Origin: Polynucleobacter sp. JS-JIR-II-b4
GTDB taxonomy: Bacteria > Pseudomonadota > Gammaproteobacteria > Burkholderiales > Burkholderiaceae
Length of the DNA: 64,000 nucleotides
Direction of reading: 5' to 3'
Assembly (NCBI RefSeq): GCF_018687815.1
Contig: NZ_CP061306.1
Span: 1,550,001-1,614,000 of the forward strand
Shown here: positions 1-8,822 of the stretch, in pieces
Position numbering within the stretch: position 1 is the first letter of the stretch
Layout: every line of letters begins with the position of its first letter
Notes under the pieces: generated by a model
What the model was told of the DNA's origin: nothing
Database searches by the model: none
The model's input: only the letters and a program-made list of their open reading frames with translations
Position numbers and translations under genes: made by a program

Positions 1-297
1 GCCGCGCCCTGCCGTCATCCATTGCACGCCACCAGTTTTCAGGTGACCCTGATTTCCCAAATGATCCTCATGCAACATGTGACCTTCCAGCATATAGGTG
101 ACCGTCTCAAAACCCCGATGGGGATGTGCCGGAAAGCCCGCTACATAATCATGTGGATCATTGGAGGAAAACTCATCGAGCATCAAGAAAGGATCTAATC
201 TAACTTGATTCTGACCACCAAGACTACGACGCAATTTCACACCCGCACCATCAGAAGTGGCAATGCCAGGAATAATGGTTTGGATATTGCGGATCAT
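1..297 (-). CDS. Pirin family protein (C-terminal part lies outside the window)
   Basis: The reverse strand reads from ATG at 297 and stays open to the window edge, giving the first 99 residues of a pirin-type cupin. The N-terminal signature is present: a conserved DPFLMLDEF stretch followed by FPAHPHRGFETVTYML, which carries the metal-binding histidines of the pirin cupin fold. The segment GGVQWMTAGRG at the edge is also typical. Bacterial pirins are iron-binding proteins; some have quercetin dioxygenase activity and others modulate metabolic enzymes. It is the last gene seen of a minus-strand set with the CMD-family gene (41 bases upstream) and a Bug protein. The family call is firm; the substrate is unknown. 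Confidence 0.9.
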   Translation of the reverse strand, partial: MIRNIQTIIPGIATSDGAGVKLRRSLGGQNQVRLDPFLMLDEFSSNDPHDYVAGFPAHPHRGFETVTYMLEGHMLHEDHLGNQGHLKTGGVQWMTAGRG

Positions 298-338
298 ATT
301 GATGAATGCTTTGACTTGGCTTTAGCTAAGCTTTGACT

Positions 339-890
339 TTAAGCTGGAGGATGATCTTCAGGATTGACATCCAGCGCTATCAAGAATCGAGACACCATGT
401 TGTAAGCGGCGATTACCGTGACTAATTCCACGGTATCTGTGCTTCCCAAAGCCTTTTGCAAGCGCTTCATTAATTCAGGATCTACCTTGATATTGCGCGT
501 CATCTGAAAAGTGAGTTCGGCAGCGTCATTCTCCACTGGGGAGTACAGATCTTTTGGAAAATTCGGTTGTCCAATGAGTCGCAAGCCTTGGACCTGCTCC
601 TCAGTGCCGCCCGCTTTCTTAAAAGGTGGCGCATGGTGAAAGAATTCATACTCAGCACCATTCAAGACTGCTACACCACACATGGCCAACTCACGCAACT
701 TCGGATCCAAAGACAGGTTATTTCGAATCTCACCGATAAAGTGATTCCAGCCCTCTGCGATAGGAACGCTATGCAAGAGCATGCGATCTAAATTAATAAA
801 TTGACCACCACGTCTTGTGCGAATAGCAGCAACCAACTCTGCTGGCTCTGCCAAATCCATTGGCTGATACGGAATTAAACGTTCTGACAT
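339..890 (-). CDS. Carboxymuconolactone decarboxylase (CMD/AhpD-like) family protein
   Basis: The 183-residue protein has the CMD helical core, with RELAMCGVAVLNGAEYEFFHH around residues 66-87. This matches the family pattern in which a Glu-Tyr-Glu and a following His line the active site. It lacks the CxxC pair of AhpD-type peroxidase partners, so it resembles the decarboxylase or unknown-function branch rather than an alkylhydroperoxidase. The ATG at 890 has an AAAGG ribosome site about 5 bases upstream. It sits between a Bug binding protein and a pirin on the same strand with gaps of 35 and 41 bases, suggesting one transcript for an imported organic acid or aromatic compound. The exact reaction cannot be told. 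Confidence 0.82.
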   Translation of the reverse strand: MSERLIPYQPMDLAEPAELVAAIRTRRGGQFINLDRMLLHSVPIAEGWNHFIGEIRNNLSLDPKLRELAMCGVAVLNGAEYEFFHHAPPFKKAGGTEEQVQGLRLIGQPNFPKDLYSPVENDAAELTFQMTRNIKVDPELMKRLQKALGSTDTVELVTVIAAYNMVSRFLIALDVNPEDHPPA

Positions 891-925
891 ACTTACCTTT
901 TATTAATACTGCTTATCAACAACTC

Positions 926-1939
926 TTACTGAGCAGTTTCTTTAATATTATTTTCAATGACAAACTTACCCCAGATACCAATTTGCTTGCCGATAAACTC
1001 TTGTGCAGCAACAGGGGTGCCACCAACAATTTGAATGCCTTGCATTTTGAACTTCTCAGCGACAGCAGGCGTCTTCAGGGCTTTATTTAATGCTTTGTTC
1101 ATTGCATCGATCACTGCCGGAGATGTTTTACCAGGAGCCAATACCGCCCACCAAGCTGGCGCACTAAAGCCTGGGAAGCCGCTCTCAGAAATTGTCGGCA
1201 CATTAGGCAATGATGGTGAACGCTTGGCAGTCGTAATCACTAGAGGAATAACTCCACCGTTATCGATATGAGGTTTCACCAAAAATTCTGAGCCAACCGC
1301 CAACTCCACTTGACCGCCCAACGCATCCTGCATTAAAGGACCGCCACCACGATAAGGAATGTGATTCCAATCAAAGCCCGCTTGTTTTGCAAGGCGCGCC
1401 ATTGCTAAGTGACCCAAGCTACCAATTCCAATGGAACCGTAACTAAATTGCTTACCAGTCTTGGAAAGATCCACTAATTGTTTAAAGCTGGTGATGCCAG
1501 ATTTTTTGCTGGCAACCAACACCATCGGTGATGTGCCAACCAAAATCACGGGAGCAATATCTTTTATCGTGTCATAGGGAAGTTTGTCTTTGAGACTAGG
1601 GTTCACACCATGGGTATCAAATACCACTGCAAAGGTGTAGCCATCCGGGTCGGACCGAGTCATTGCAGAGGTACCAATCACACCGGAGGCGCCTCCTACG
1701 TTTTCAACAATCACGTTTTGCTTTAGTTCCGCTTGCAAAGCAGGCGCCAATACACGAGCAACCTGGTCAACTGAGCCGCCCGGCGGAAAGACCGCAATTA
1801 AACGAATTGGCTTTTGGGTGGGCCATGTGCCAACACCCGCACTTTGCGCCAAAGCAACACCGCTTACCCCTAAGGCCATCAAAGCGGCTAATAGGCTGTT
1901 TTTAAGGGCTTTTTTAGCCATTTTCACTAAATCCTGCAT
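926..1939 (-). CDS. Bug/TctC family tripartite tricarboxylate transporter substrate-binding protein
   Basis: This is a periplasmic binding protein of the Bug family, which usually binds carboxylates or other small organic anions. A Sec signal peptide (basic start, hydrophobic core, cut after ALAQ) is followed by the family hallmarks: PIRLIAVFPPGGSVDQVAR, a VENVGGASGVIG stretch, DPDGYTF, and IPYRGGGPLMQDALGGQ. The reading frame is open upstream to 1978, but ATG at 1939 is preferred because GAGGAGA lies about 8 bases before it and the signal peptide then has normal length (337 residues). No TctA or TctB membrane genes are nearby, the usual situation for orphan Bug proteins in Burkholderiales. 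It is first in a set with the CMD and pirin genes. Confidence 0.93.
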   Translation of the reverse strand: MQDLVKMAKKALKNSLLAALMALGVSGVALAQSAGVGTWPTQKPIRLIAVFPPGGSVDQVARVLAPALQAELKQNVIVENVGGASGVIGTSAMTRSDPDGYTFAVVFDTHGVNPSLKDKLPYDTIKDIAPVILVGTSPMVLVASKKSGITSFKQLVDLSKTGKQFSYGSIGIGSLGHLAMARLAKQAGFDWNHIPYRGGGPLMQDALGGQVELAVGSEFLVKPHIDNGGVIPLVITTAKRSPSLPNVPTISESGFPGFSAPAWWAVLAPGKTSPAVIDAMNKALNKALKTPAVAEKFKMQGIQIVGGTPVAAQEFIGKQIGIWGKFVIENNIKETAQ

Positions 1940-2028
1940 GGGACTTGTCTCCTCTAGATAAGACCTCAAGATTAACACCCCCTCAGCCTATTTGCTCGAT
2001 AATGCTGCTGTAGCCCAGTGAGAGAAAA

Positions 2029-2805
2029 ATGAAGTCAATTCTAAATATTGCCGCCTATTTATTTGTCAGCCTAGATGGCTTGCCAGAGCTGCGTGCCAAA
2101 ATGCTGGATGAATGCAACGCCCGCCAGTTGAAGGGAACCATCTTGTTGACTGGTGAAGGCATCAACATGTTCCTTGCCGGCAAAACAGATGCGCTACGTG
2201 GATTTCTGGATTGGCTCCGTACTGACCCCCGTTTTGCTCCACTTCAAGCAAAAGAAAGTTGGTCCGATGATCAGCCCTTCAAGAAGATGTTGATCAAACT
2301 CAAAAATGAAATTATTCGCATGAATCACCCAGCGATTCGTCCTGAGGAAGGTCGTGCTAATTTCATTGGCCCCAAAAAATTGCAAGAGTGGTTAGATCGC
2401 GGCACTGACGATCTAGGTCGTCCTGTAGTGATGGTTGATACGCGTAACGCCTTTGAAGTCGACTACGGCACTTTTGAGAATGCAATGCATTTCAATATTG
2501 AAAAGTTCACTGAGTTTCCAGCGGCAATTTCTGCACATAAAGATGATTTAGCCGATAAGACGCTGGTCAGCTTTTGTACGGGCGGTATTCGCTGTGAAAA
2601 ATCTGGCTTGTATATGCGGGAAATTGGCATGGAGCACAGCTACCAACTAGAAGGCGGTATTTTGAAATATTTCGAGGAAGTGGGTTCCGCTCATTACCAA
2701 GGCAGCTGCTTTGTCTTTGATGAGCGTGAGGCGCTGGAGCCAAACCTTGACTCCATCCCCGTAGAGCACTCCATTCGAAAGAAACTCAAAGCCAGCCCAG
2801 CCTGA
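2029..2805 (+). CDS. trhO: tRNA uridine(34) hydroxylase / rhodanese-like protein
   Basis: A 258-residue cytoplasmic protein of the TrhO (YceA) family, which hydroxylates uridine 34 of certain tRNAs using oxygen as a step toward 5-methoxy or 5-oxyacetyl uridine. An N-terminal acylphosphatase-like domain contains LKGTILLTGEGINMFLAG. A C-terminal rhodanese domain carries VVMVDTRNAFEVDYGTF and the active-site loop VSFCTGGIRCEKS, with the catalytic cysteine near residue 185. It is shorter than the E. coli enzyme (about 350 residues) because the C-terminal extension is missing, which is common in betaproteobacteria. The gene stands alone between oppositely oriented genes. The family assignment is strong; the activity is taken from the family. 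Confidence 0.92.
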   Translation: MKSILNIAAYLFVSLDGLPELRAKMLDECNARQLKGTILLTGEGINMFLAGKTDALRGFLDWLRTDPRFAPLQAKESWSDDQPFKKMLIKLKNEIIRMNHPAIRPEEGRANFIGPKKLQEWLDRGTDDLGRPVVMVDTRNAFEVDYGTFENAMHFNIEKFTEFPAAISAHKDDLADKTLVSFCTGGIRCEKSGLYMREIGMEHSYQLEGGILKYFEEVGSAHYQGSCFVFDEREALEPNLDSIPVEHSIRKKLKASPA

Positions 2806-2881
2806 GCAGAGCTAACGCTATCAATAGTAAAATGATTTGGCTATACAAAACTAACTTATAACAATAATTCGGACTCGAGAC

Positions 2882-3883
2882 ATGTCTAATACGATCAATC
2901 GGCAAAGGCCGATTTTTTTGTCATCCCTTCTTTTTGCTTTTTTGGGATTGGCATTCCATTTCAATGCGCAGGCGCAAAGTGCAGCAACCTATCCAACCAA
3001 ACCTATCAAACTGATTGCACCAGTAGCTGCTGGTGGCGGACTAGATAATATTGCGCGCGCTGTTGCGGAAAAACTTTCTCGATCCATTGGTCAAACAGTG
3101 GTTGTAGAAAATATGGGGGGTGGTGGCGGATCCATTGCCTCACAAGCAACCGCTAAAGCACCAGCTGATGGCTACACGCTGATGATTGCTTATGTAGGAA
3201 CACACGGCACTAACCCTGCTGTCCGCAAACTACCTTACGACGCCATTAAAGATTTCACACCGATTGGCATGATTGGTGCAACACCTAACGTACTCATTAT
3301 CAATCCTGATCTACCAATCAAGAATTTCAAAGAGTTTGTAGATTACGCCAAGAAGAATCCTGCCAAGTTAAGTTATGGATCTGCTGGTCCAGGCACTCTG
3401 ACACATCTTGGCATGGAGCAATTAAAGCTAGCAGCTGGAATATTTATGGTGCATGTGCCTTATCGTGGCGTAGGTCCTGCCTACACTGATTTATTGGCAG
3501 GCCAGACTCAAGCGATGTTCCCTACTCTATTTGCAGCGTTGCCATACATCAATACGAATAGGGTTCGTGGGCTTGCCGTTACTGGAGCCAAACGCAGCCC
3601 AGTAGCCCCTAATATTCCCACCTTCAAAGAGCTTGGATATAACGGCTTTGATGGCCAACAGTGGTATGGCTTGGTAGGCCCTGCAAATCTTCCACCCGCG
3701 ATTGTTGCAAAGCTCAATGCTGAATTAAACAAAGTTCTCGCACTACCAGACTTCTCAGAAAAAATGACGAGTGAGGCTTTGACATTGATGCCAATGACAC
3801 CTCCTCAATTTACTAATTACATCAAAGAAGATATTGCACGCTGGGCTAAGGTTGCCAAAGACCGCAATATTGAAATCGATTAA
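2882..3883 (+). CDS. Bug/TctC family substrate-binding protein
   Basis: A 333-residue secreted binding protein with a signal peptide ending near FNAQAQS. Family motifs are PIKLIAPVAAGGGLDNIAR, VENMGGGGGSIA, APADGYTLM and VPYRGVGPAYTDLLAGQ. It is first in a plus-strand cluster with an MmgE/PrpD protein (53 bases downstream), a hydroxyacid dehydrogenase, a split chromate-type transporter and a second Bug protein, so its ligand is probably a hydroxy- or tricarboxylic acid metabolised by those enzymes. That link is inferred from context only. No strong ribosome site precedes ATG at 2882, but no alternative start fits the signal peptide better. Confidence 0.93.
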   Translation: MSNTINRQRPIFLSSLLFAFLGLAFHFNAQAQSAATYPTKPIKLIAPVAAGGGLDNIARAVAEKLSRSIGQTVVVENMGGGGGSIASQATAKAPADGYTLMIAYVGTHGTNPAVRKLPYDAIKDFTPIGMIGATPNVLIINPDLPIKNFKEFVDYAKKNPAKLSYGSAGPGTLTHLGMEQLKLAAGIFMVHVPYRGVGPAYTDLLAGQTQAMFPTLFAALPYINTNRVRGLAVTGAKRSPVAPNIPTFKELGYNGFDGQQWYGLVGPANLPPAIVAKLNAELNKVLALPDFSEKMTSEALTLMPMTPPQFTNYIKEDIARWAKVAKDRNIEID

Positions 3884-3936
3884 TTTTCAATATCCGCTTA
3901 TTTAAAAATACTCACACTTATTCATAGGAAATTTAT

Positions 3937-5310
3937 ATGTCTCACGCTATTGCTGCAGCAGCCGATCTCAATGCACCACCAGTCACCAAAATTTTGGCGG
4001 AGTTTGTTAATACTCACCCAAGCCAAGGATGGACTCCAGAGGTTGAACACGAGGCGCATCGTACATTCTTAAACTGGCTTGGTTGTGCGATCGGCGCAGC
4101 CAATCATGAGAGCGTTGAATCGTCTTTAGCCGCTATTCGTGAATTTCAGCCAGCGCCACAAGCCAGCATCCTCGGTCGCAAAGATAAAGTAGACATGGGC
4201 GGAGCAGCATTGATTAACGGCATCAGCTCACATACTTTTGACTTTGACGATACTCACCTCAAAACCGTGATTCATCCAGCTGGCCCAGTGGCTTCTGCAA
4301 TCCTAGCCTTAGGCGAACACATTGGTACCAATGGCCGTCAAATGATTGACTCTCTTGTTCTAGGTATTGATGTTGCTTGTCGAGTCGGCAATGCAATGTA
4401 TCCGGATCACTACCATCGTGGCTGGCATATCACTGGCTCCACTGGGATGTTGGGTTCTGCTGCTGCATGTTCACGCTTAATGGGTCTTGATCTGCAAAAA
4501 ACAATTATGGCTCTAGGTATTGCTGCCTCACAACCGGTTGGCATGCGCGAGCAATTTGGCACGATGACCAAACCCTTTCATCCAGGTGGCGCTGCACGCG
4601 CAGGTCAACTTTCTGCGCTGTTGGCAAAACATGGTTTTACTGCAAGCTCTAAAGCGCTTGAAGCGGGCCGTGGCTATATGCAAACCGTTTCTACTAAGTG
4701 CGACTGGTCAGAAATTGATCGCGCCCTTGGAAAATCTTTTGAGATTTCCTTAAACACCTACAAACCATTCGCCTGCGGAATTGTGATTCACCCAGCTATT
4801 GATGCTTGCGCCCAATTACGCGCCCAAGGTGTCAAGGCAGAAGAGGTTGAACGCATTGAGTTACGTGTTCACCCACTGGTACTCGAATTAACTGGCAAGA
4901 AAACACCTAAAGATGGACTAGAAGGCAAGTTCAGCGTGTATCACGGATGCGCTGTGGGCTTGATGTTTGGTCAAGCAGGTGAAGGTGAATATGCGGATGA
5001 GATCGTCAACCGTCCTGACGTTGTAGCCTTACGCGCTAAAGTGAATGCGACTACCGATACCTCCATTAGTGAAGCATCTGTGGACGTTAAAGCCTTCCTT
5101 AAGGATGGCAGAGAAGTGCATATCTTTGTAAAGAATGCGATTGGATCTGTAGAAAATCCAATGAGCGATGCCAACTTGGAGCAAAAATTTACAAGCTTGG
5201 CCGAGCCAGTAATTGGAAAAGAGAAAACTATTCAACTGATTTCTGCACTCTGGAAGTTAGGACAAGCGCCAGACCTCAAGCAAATCTTAAGCCTTTGCAC
5301 TCCAGACTAA
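3937..5310 (+). CDS. MmgE/PrpD family protein
   Basis: A 457-residue protein of the MmgE/PrpD family, which includes 2-methylcitrate dehydratase, cis-aconitate decarboxylase and iminodisuccinate epimerase. Visible family features are the N-terminal helical bundle with FLNWLGCAIGAANH, the segment INGISSHTFDFDDTHL (about residues 93-108), KPFHPGGAARAG and the C-terminal KFSVYHGCAVGL. ATG at 3937 has AGGAAA about 6 bases upstream. It follows a Bug protein and precedes a 2-hydroxyacid dehydrogenase, so it likely acts on the imported carboxylate. The true substrate cannot be read from sequence; propionate metabolism is unlikely because prpB and prpC are absent here. Confidence 0.9.
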   Translation: MSHAIAAAADLNAPPVTKILAEFVNTHPSQGWTPEVEHEAHRTFLNWLGCAIGAANHESVESSLAAIREFQPAPQASILGRKDKVDMGGAALINGISSHTFDFDDTHLKTVIHPAGPVASAILALGEHIGTNGRQMIDSLVLGIDVACRVGNAMYPDHYHRGWHITGSTGMLGSAAACSRLMGLDLQKTIMALGIAASQPVGMREQFGTMTKPFHPGGAARAGQLSALLAKHGFTASSKALEAGRGYMQTVSTKCDWSEIDRALGKSFEISLNTYKPFACGIVIHPAIDACAQLRAQGVKAEEVERIELRVHPLVLELTGKKTPKDGLEGKFSVYHGCAVGLMFGQAGEGEYADEIVNRPDVVALRAKVNATTDTSISEASVDVKAFLKDGREVHIFVKNAIGSVENPMSDANLEQKFTSLAEPVIGKEKTIQLISALWKLGQAPDLKQILSLCTPD

Positions 5311-5334
5311 TTTCACCTGAAAGTTTTTTCATTT

Positions 5335-6312
5335 ATGGCTTCATTACCGAACATCGTTATTCTTGGAGATTATGAGCGCGCTCTACGTCGCTTCTCTAAC
5401 TGGGATAAGTTAGACCAACAAGCTAAGCTCACTATCTACCATGATCCTTTGCGTGATGAAGCCTTATATGAAGCAGTAAAAGATGCCGACGCGATTGCTA
5501 TCGTAAGAGATCGCTCACCCTTCAATGAGGCGATGATCGCGCGCTTACCAAAGCTCAAGTTTTTAATGTTTACTGGCGAACGCAATGGCACCCTAGAAGC
5601 CTCTGCTCTAGTTTCCAGAAATATCCCCATGGGCTGCACGCCAGGTGGGCCCTCAAAAGAAACTACCGCTGAGCTTACTTGGGCTTTGATTCTGGGGGCA
5701 TCTAAGCGCCTGATTGAAGAAAATAAACTGATCGCCTCTGGTGGCTGGCGCGATGCATTTTCTCTCCTACCAATGCTCTCTGGCGAACGCTTGGGCATTA
5801 TGGGCTTAGGTGCTATTGGCAGTCGGGTGGCACGTGTTGGCGCTGCTTTTGGTATGGAGGTTGTAGCGTGGAGTCCGCGCATGACCCCAGAACGTGCAGC
5901 AGCTGAAAATGCAAAAGCCGTTAGCTTAGATGAGTTACTCAAAACCTCTAAAGTGGTATCCATGCACTTAGTAGCGGGCCCCGGAACTAAGGGATTGATT
6001 AGCGCCGATCAATTGGCGCTAATGCGTCCAGATTCAATTCTAATCAACACTTCGCGTGCTGCACTCATTAATATGCCTGACCTCCAAAAGGCGCTAGCCT
6101 CCGGTAGACCAGGACAAGCAGCGGTGGATGTGTTTGATGTTGAGCCCCTTCCTGAAAAAGATGCACTACGCAATACTCCCAATCTTTTAGTGACGCCTCA
6201 TTTAGGCTTTATTGCTGAACCAATTTTTGAGGCTTTCTCAAAAGGTATTACAGAAACTTTAGAAGCATGGCTAGAAAATAAACCAGTACCACACCCCTTT
6301 AAGCCTCAATAA
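5335..6312 (+). CDS. D-2-hydroxyacid dehydrogenase family protein
   Basis: A 325-residue NAD(P)-dependent oxidoreductase of the D-isomer 2-hydroxyacid dehydrogenase superfamily. The Rossmann dinucleotide motif GLGAIGSRVARVG is near residues 157-169. The catalytic triad is recognisable as Arg in INTSRAALI, Glu in DVFDVEPLPE and His in VTPHLGFI. An N-terminal flavodoxin-like substrate domain precedes the motif. It lies 24 bases after the MmgE/PrpD gene and 23 bases before the transporter pair, consistent with one operon that imports and oxidises or reduces a hydroxyacid. Substrate specificity is unknown. A second, more distant paralogue lies at 14170-15099. Confidence 0.9.
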   Translation: MASLPNIVILGDYERALRRFSNWDKLDQQAKLTIYHDPLRDEALYEAVKDADAIAIVRDRSPFNEAMIARLPKLKFLMFTGERNGTLEASALVSRNIPMGCTPGGPSKETTAELTWALILGASKRLIEENKLIASGGWRDAFSLLPMLSGERLGIMGLGAIGSRVARVGAAFGMEVVAWSPRMTPERAAAENAKAVSLDELLKTSKVVSMHLVAGPGTKGLISADQLALMRPDSILINTSRAALINMPDLQKALASGRPGQAAVDVFDVEPLPEKDALRNTPNLLVTPHLGFIAEPIFEAFSKGITETLEAWLENKPVPHPFKPQ

Positions 6313-6335
6313 TTTATTAATAAACAGCGTCCTCG

Positions 6336-6875
6336 ATGCATAACCTAACTCCGTCACAGCTTTTTATCAGTTTTAGCAAAATTGGTATGTCAGGCTTTGG
6401 TGGTGTACTCCCTTGGGCCAGACGAACCCTAGTGGAGCGGGACAAAATTCTGACGTCTGAGGAATTTAGTGCCATCCTTGGCATTTGCCAAATCGTTCCA
6501 GGCCCCAATATTGTTAACCTCGCTGTTTGCGTTGGCTCTCGATTTGCGGGAGCAAGGGGAGCAGCTGCTGCAGTCCTTGGTCTGACACTAGGGCCCATTG
6601 CCATTGTGCTATTACTTGCTACGCTCTATCAACACTACAGCTATTTGGATACAGTGAAAGGACTATTGCGAGGCATCTCTGCAGTAGGTGTAGGTCTCAT
6701 CGCTTCAACTGGCTTCAAGATGCTACGCGATGAGTTTCGCTTTCCTTTGATGCTGCTAGTAGTTGTCATCACTATCTGTGCAGTCACCTACTTTCATCTC
6801 GGTCTAGGTTGGGTTGTGCTCGCTGTTTTACCGCTAGCACTGTTCTTGGCACGTAAGAAAGCGCTTAGTTCATGA
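6336..6875 (+). CDS. Chromate transporter (CHR) family protein, first half
   Basis: A 179-residue inner-membrane protein equal to one half of the two-domain ChrA transporters. It begins with the CHR signature FSKIGMSGFGGVLPWARR and contains the conserved ICQIVPGPNIVNLA, followed by four or five hydrophobic helices. Its stop overlaps the start of the second half by four bases (ATGA at 6872), so the two are translationally coupled and probably form a heteromeric short-chain CHR pair. CHR proteins are known for chromate efflux, but this pair lies inside a carboxylate-uptake cluster, so transport of another anion is possible. The family call is strong; the substrate is not known. Confidence 0.88.
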   Translation: MHNLTPSQLFISFSKIGMSGFGGVLPWARRTLVERDKILTSEEFSAILGICQIVPGPNIVNLAVCVGSRFAGARGAAAAVLGLTLGPIAIVLLLATLYQHYSYLDTVKGLLRGISAVGVGLIASTGFKMLRDEFRFPLMLLVVVITICAVTYFHLGLGWVVLAVLPLALFLARKKALSS

Positions 6876-7393
6876 GTATGCTTTTAAGCGTCTTCCTAAA
6901 ACTATCCGCCTTCTCGCTAGTTGCGTTTGGCGGTGTCAACGCTTTGCTACCAGAGTTGTTAAACTTGGCCGTCTATCAAGAGCATTGGATTGATCTGCAA
7001 ACTTTTTCAGATTACTTTGCTATAGCGCAAGCAGCACCCGGCCCAAATTTTATGACTGTCACCCTATTGGGCTGGCATATTTATGGCGTAATAGGTGCAT
7101 TTATTGCCACACTGGCGATTGCATGGCCCTCATCTATCCTGATTTATTTTTTGCAGCGCTTTATTATGGGCATTCAAGATCCCATCAAGAAAAAATCTAT
7201 TCAGTACGCAGCGGCAGCGCTAGCCATTGGACTGGTTCTTTCTTCTGCATGGCAAATTGCTATTCAAATTAACCATGGCGCGGCAGCCTACGCCTTGACC
7301 CTTGCGACTATCGGCTTTACATTATTCACACGCTGGCACCCTCTATATCTAATTGTCATAGGTGGAGCCTTAGGCTTTCTAGGATTTATTTAA
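6872..7393 (+). CDS. Chromate transporter (CHR) family protein, second half
   Basis: The partner of the preceding gene: 173 residues, all membrane, starting FLKLSAFSLVAFGGVNALLP and carrying AIAQAAPGPNFMT, the same PGPN signature as the first half. Paired short CHR proteins have opposite membrane topology and work together. The ATG is embedded in the stop of the upstream gene. A Bug gene follows after 17 bases, keeping the pair inside the operon. Function in chromate resistance is not implied by anything else here; an organic or inorganic oxyanion is equally possible. Confidence 0.88.
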   Translation: MSMLLSVFLKLSAFSLVAFGGVNALLPELLNLAVYQEHWIDLQTFSDYFAIAQAAPGPNFMTVTLLGWHIYGVIGAFIATLAIAWPSSILIYFLQRFIMGIQDPIKKKSIQYAAAALAIGLVLSSAWQIAIQINHGAAAYALTLATIGFTLFTRWHPLYLIVIGGALGFLGFI

Positions 7394-7410
7394 ACATTTT
7401 AGGAATTAAT

Positions 7411-8388
7411 ATGCGACTGATTCAATTCTCGACCTTCTGCCTGTTAAGCTTTCTTTCTGTTTTCTGCAGCGTATCTTTTGCGCAAAGCAATTACCCTAGC
7501 AAGCCAATTAACTTCATCGTCCCTTATGGTGCTGGTGGTAGCGCTGACTCTAGAAGTCGCCAAATTGCGCAAAAGATGAGCATCATTCTCAAGCAACCAA
7601 TCGTCGTAGATAACAAGCCAGGTGCTGGCGGCAATATTGGTACAGAAGCAATTGTTCGTGCTGCACCTGATGGATACACCATCGGCATGGGTAACTTCGC
7701 CCCAATGTCGGTCAATAAAACGCTCTTTGGTAATTTGCGTTATGACCCGGAGATAGATTTAACACCCATCATATTGATTGAAAAAGGACCTTTGGTATTG
7801 GTGGTCAATCCAAACTCCCCTTACAAATCTGTACAAGATATTGTTGCTGCTGCTAAAGCAAAGCCTGGGGTGCTTACGTTCTCTTCTGGCGGCATCGGAG
7901 GAAGCCACCAACTGTCTGCCGAACTCTTTGAACAAAATGCGGGTATTCAGATGATTCATGTGCCATACAAAAGTGGCTCTGCAGCACTAACCGACCTCAT
8001 GGGTGGCAACGTTGACCTCATGTTCGATCAAATGTATTCCGCTGTTCCCAGCATCAAGGCTGACAAGATTCGACCACTTGCTATTACCAGCAAAAAACGC
8101 TCTCCTCTATTACCTAATGTTCCCAGCTTTACAGAGCTAGGCTACCCAAAAGTAGAGGTTCTCAATTGGCAAGGACTCATTGCGCCCAAGGGAACACCTA
8201 AGGCCATTATTGATAAATTAAATGCTGCTGCAAATGAGGCGCTCAAAGATCCTCAACTACGTGAACTCATGCTCTCACAAGGGAATGAGATTGGTGGAGG
8301 GAGTCCAGCTGAATTTGCCAGCCTGATTAAAGCTGAGAGTGCCAAATGGAGTGCTGTTGTAAAAACAGCCAATATCAAGCCGGAGTAA
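7411..8388 (+). CDS. Bug/TctC family substrate-binding protein
   Basis: A 325-residue periplasmic binding protein with signal peptide (cut near VSFAQS) and the family motifs PINFIVPYGAGGSADSRSR, VDNKPGAGGNIG, APDGYTIG and VPYKSGSAALTDLMGG. It is the last gene of the 2.9-8.4 kb operon, with a clear intrinsic terminator just after it. Two Bug proteins bracketing one catabolic gene set suggests they bind related but different ligands. ATG at 7411 is preceded by AGGAATT, an acceptable ribosome site. Confidence 0.93.
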   Translation: MRLIQFSTFCLLSFLSVFCSVSFAQSNYPSKPINFIVPYGAGGSADSRSRQIAQKMSIILKQPIVVDNKPGAGGNIGTEAIVRAAPDGYTIGMGNFAPMSVNKTLFGNLRYDPEIDLTPIILIEKGPLVLVVNPNSPYKSVQDIVAAAKAKPGVLTFSSGGIGGSHQLSAELFEQNAGIQMIHVPYKSGSAALTDLMGGNVDLMFDQMYSAVPSIKADKIRPLAITSKKRSPLLPNVPSFTELGYPKVEVLNWQGLIAPKGTPKAIIDKLNAAANEALKDPQLRELMLSQGNEIGGGSPAEFASLIKAESAKWSAVVKTANIKPE

Positions 8389-8409
8389 GGAATTCTAAAT
8401 TGAATGACA

Positions 8410-8437
8410 TTGGGGGCTTAGCGCCCCCAATTTTATT
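8410..8437 (+). terminator. Intrinsic terminator after the Bug gene
   Basis: A perfect 8-bp stem (TTGGGGGC at 8410-8417, GCCCCCAA at 8423-8430) with a 5-base loop is followed by TTTTATTT. It ends the plus-strand carboxylate operon. Its T tail overlaps the stop codon of the convergent crcB gene. Confidence 0.88.
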
Positions 8438-8810
8438 TGAGGGCCTGATAAGTCAGGATACCCAAGAAAGTTAAAGCGAGCGAGCCAATGAGATTGAGCA
8501 GCGCCGTGCCCAAGGCCCATGTAAATTCCCCGCGCTGCATAAAGCCAACCACCTCGGCAGAAAAGCTTGAGAAGGTAGTCAAACCACCCAAGAAACCAGT
8601 GACCACTAATAGTTTCCACTCTGGAGAAAGGCTTGGATTGTTGCCAAAAAATGCAACCGCAATACCAATCAAATATCCACCAACCATATTCGATATAAAA
8701 GTACCCAATGGCAGTGCCGAAGCCATCCCAACGGTAGCGAAATTAAAGCCAGCTCTTAATAAAGCGCCGAAGCCTGCTCCAAAAAAGATTGCAAAGATAG
8801 GAAGCCACAT
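8433..8810 (-). CDS. crcB: Fluoride efflux channel CrcB/Fluc
   Basis: A 125-residue, four-helix inner-membrane protein of the CrcB/Fluc family of fluoride channels. Signatures are GAGFGALLRAGF near the N terminus, LPLGTFISNMVGGYLIG (the Asn-containing second helix) and VTGFLGGLTTFSSFSAE (the polar track lining the pore) around residues 71-87. It follows the extradiol dioxygenase gene by 12 bases on the same strand and is probably co-transcribed with it. No fluoride riboswitch can be placed between them, so regulation by fluoride is not evident. Confidence 0.94.
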   Translation of the reverse strand: MWLPIFAIFFGAGFGALLRAGFNFATVGMASALPLGTFISNMVGGYLIGIAVAFFGNNPSLSPEWKLLVVTGFLGGLTTFSSFSAEVVGFMQRGEFTWALGTALLNLIGSLALTFLGILTYQALK

Positions 8811-8822
8811 AATCTGTTCTTG

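Noticed and set aside
5436-5963. 175-residue reverse frame inside the hydroxyacid dehydrogenase gene
   Set aside because: It is an antisense shadow of a well-supported enzyme with no ribosome site or recognisable domain.
8811-8822. Fluoride riboswitch ahead of crcB
   Set aside because: Only 12 bases separate crcB from the upstream dioxygenase gene, too few for the riboswitch, and no matching motif is seen.
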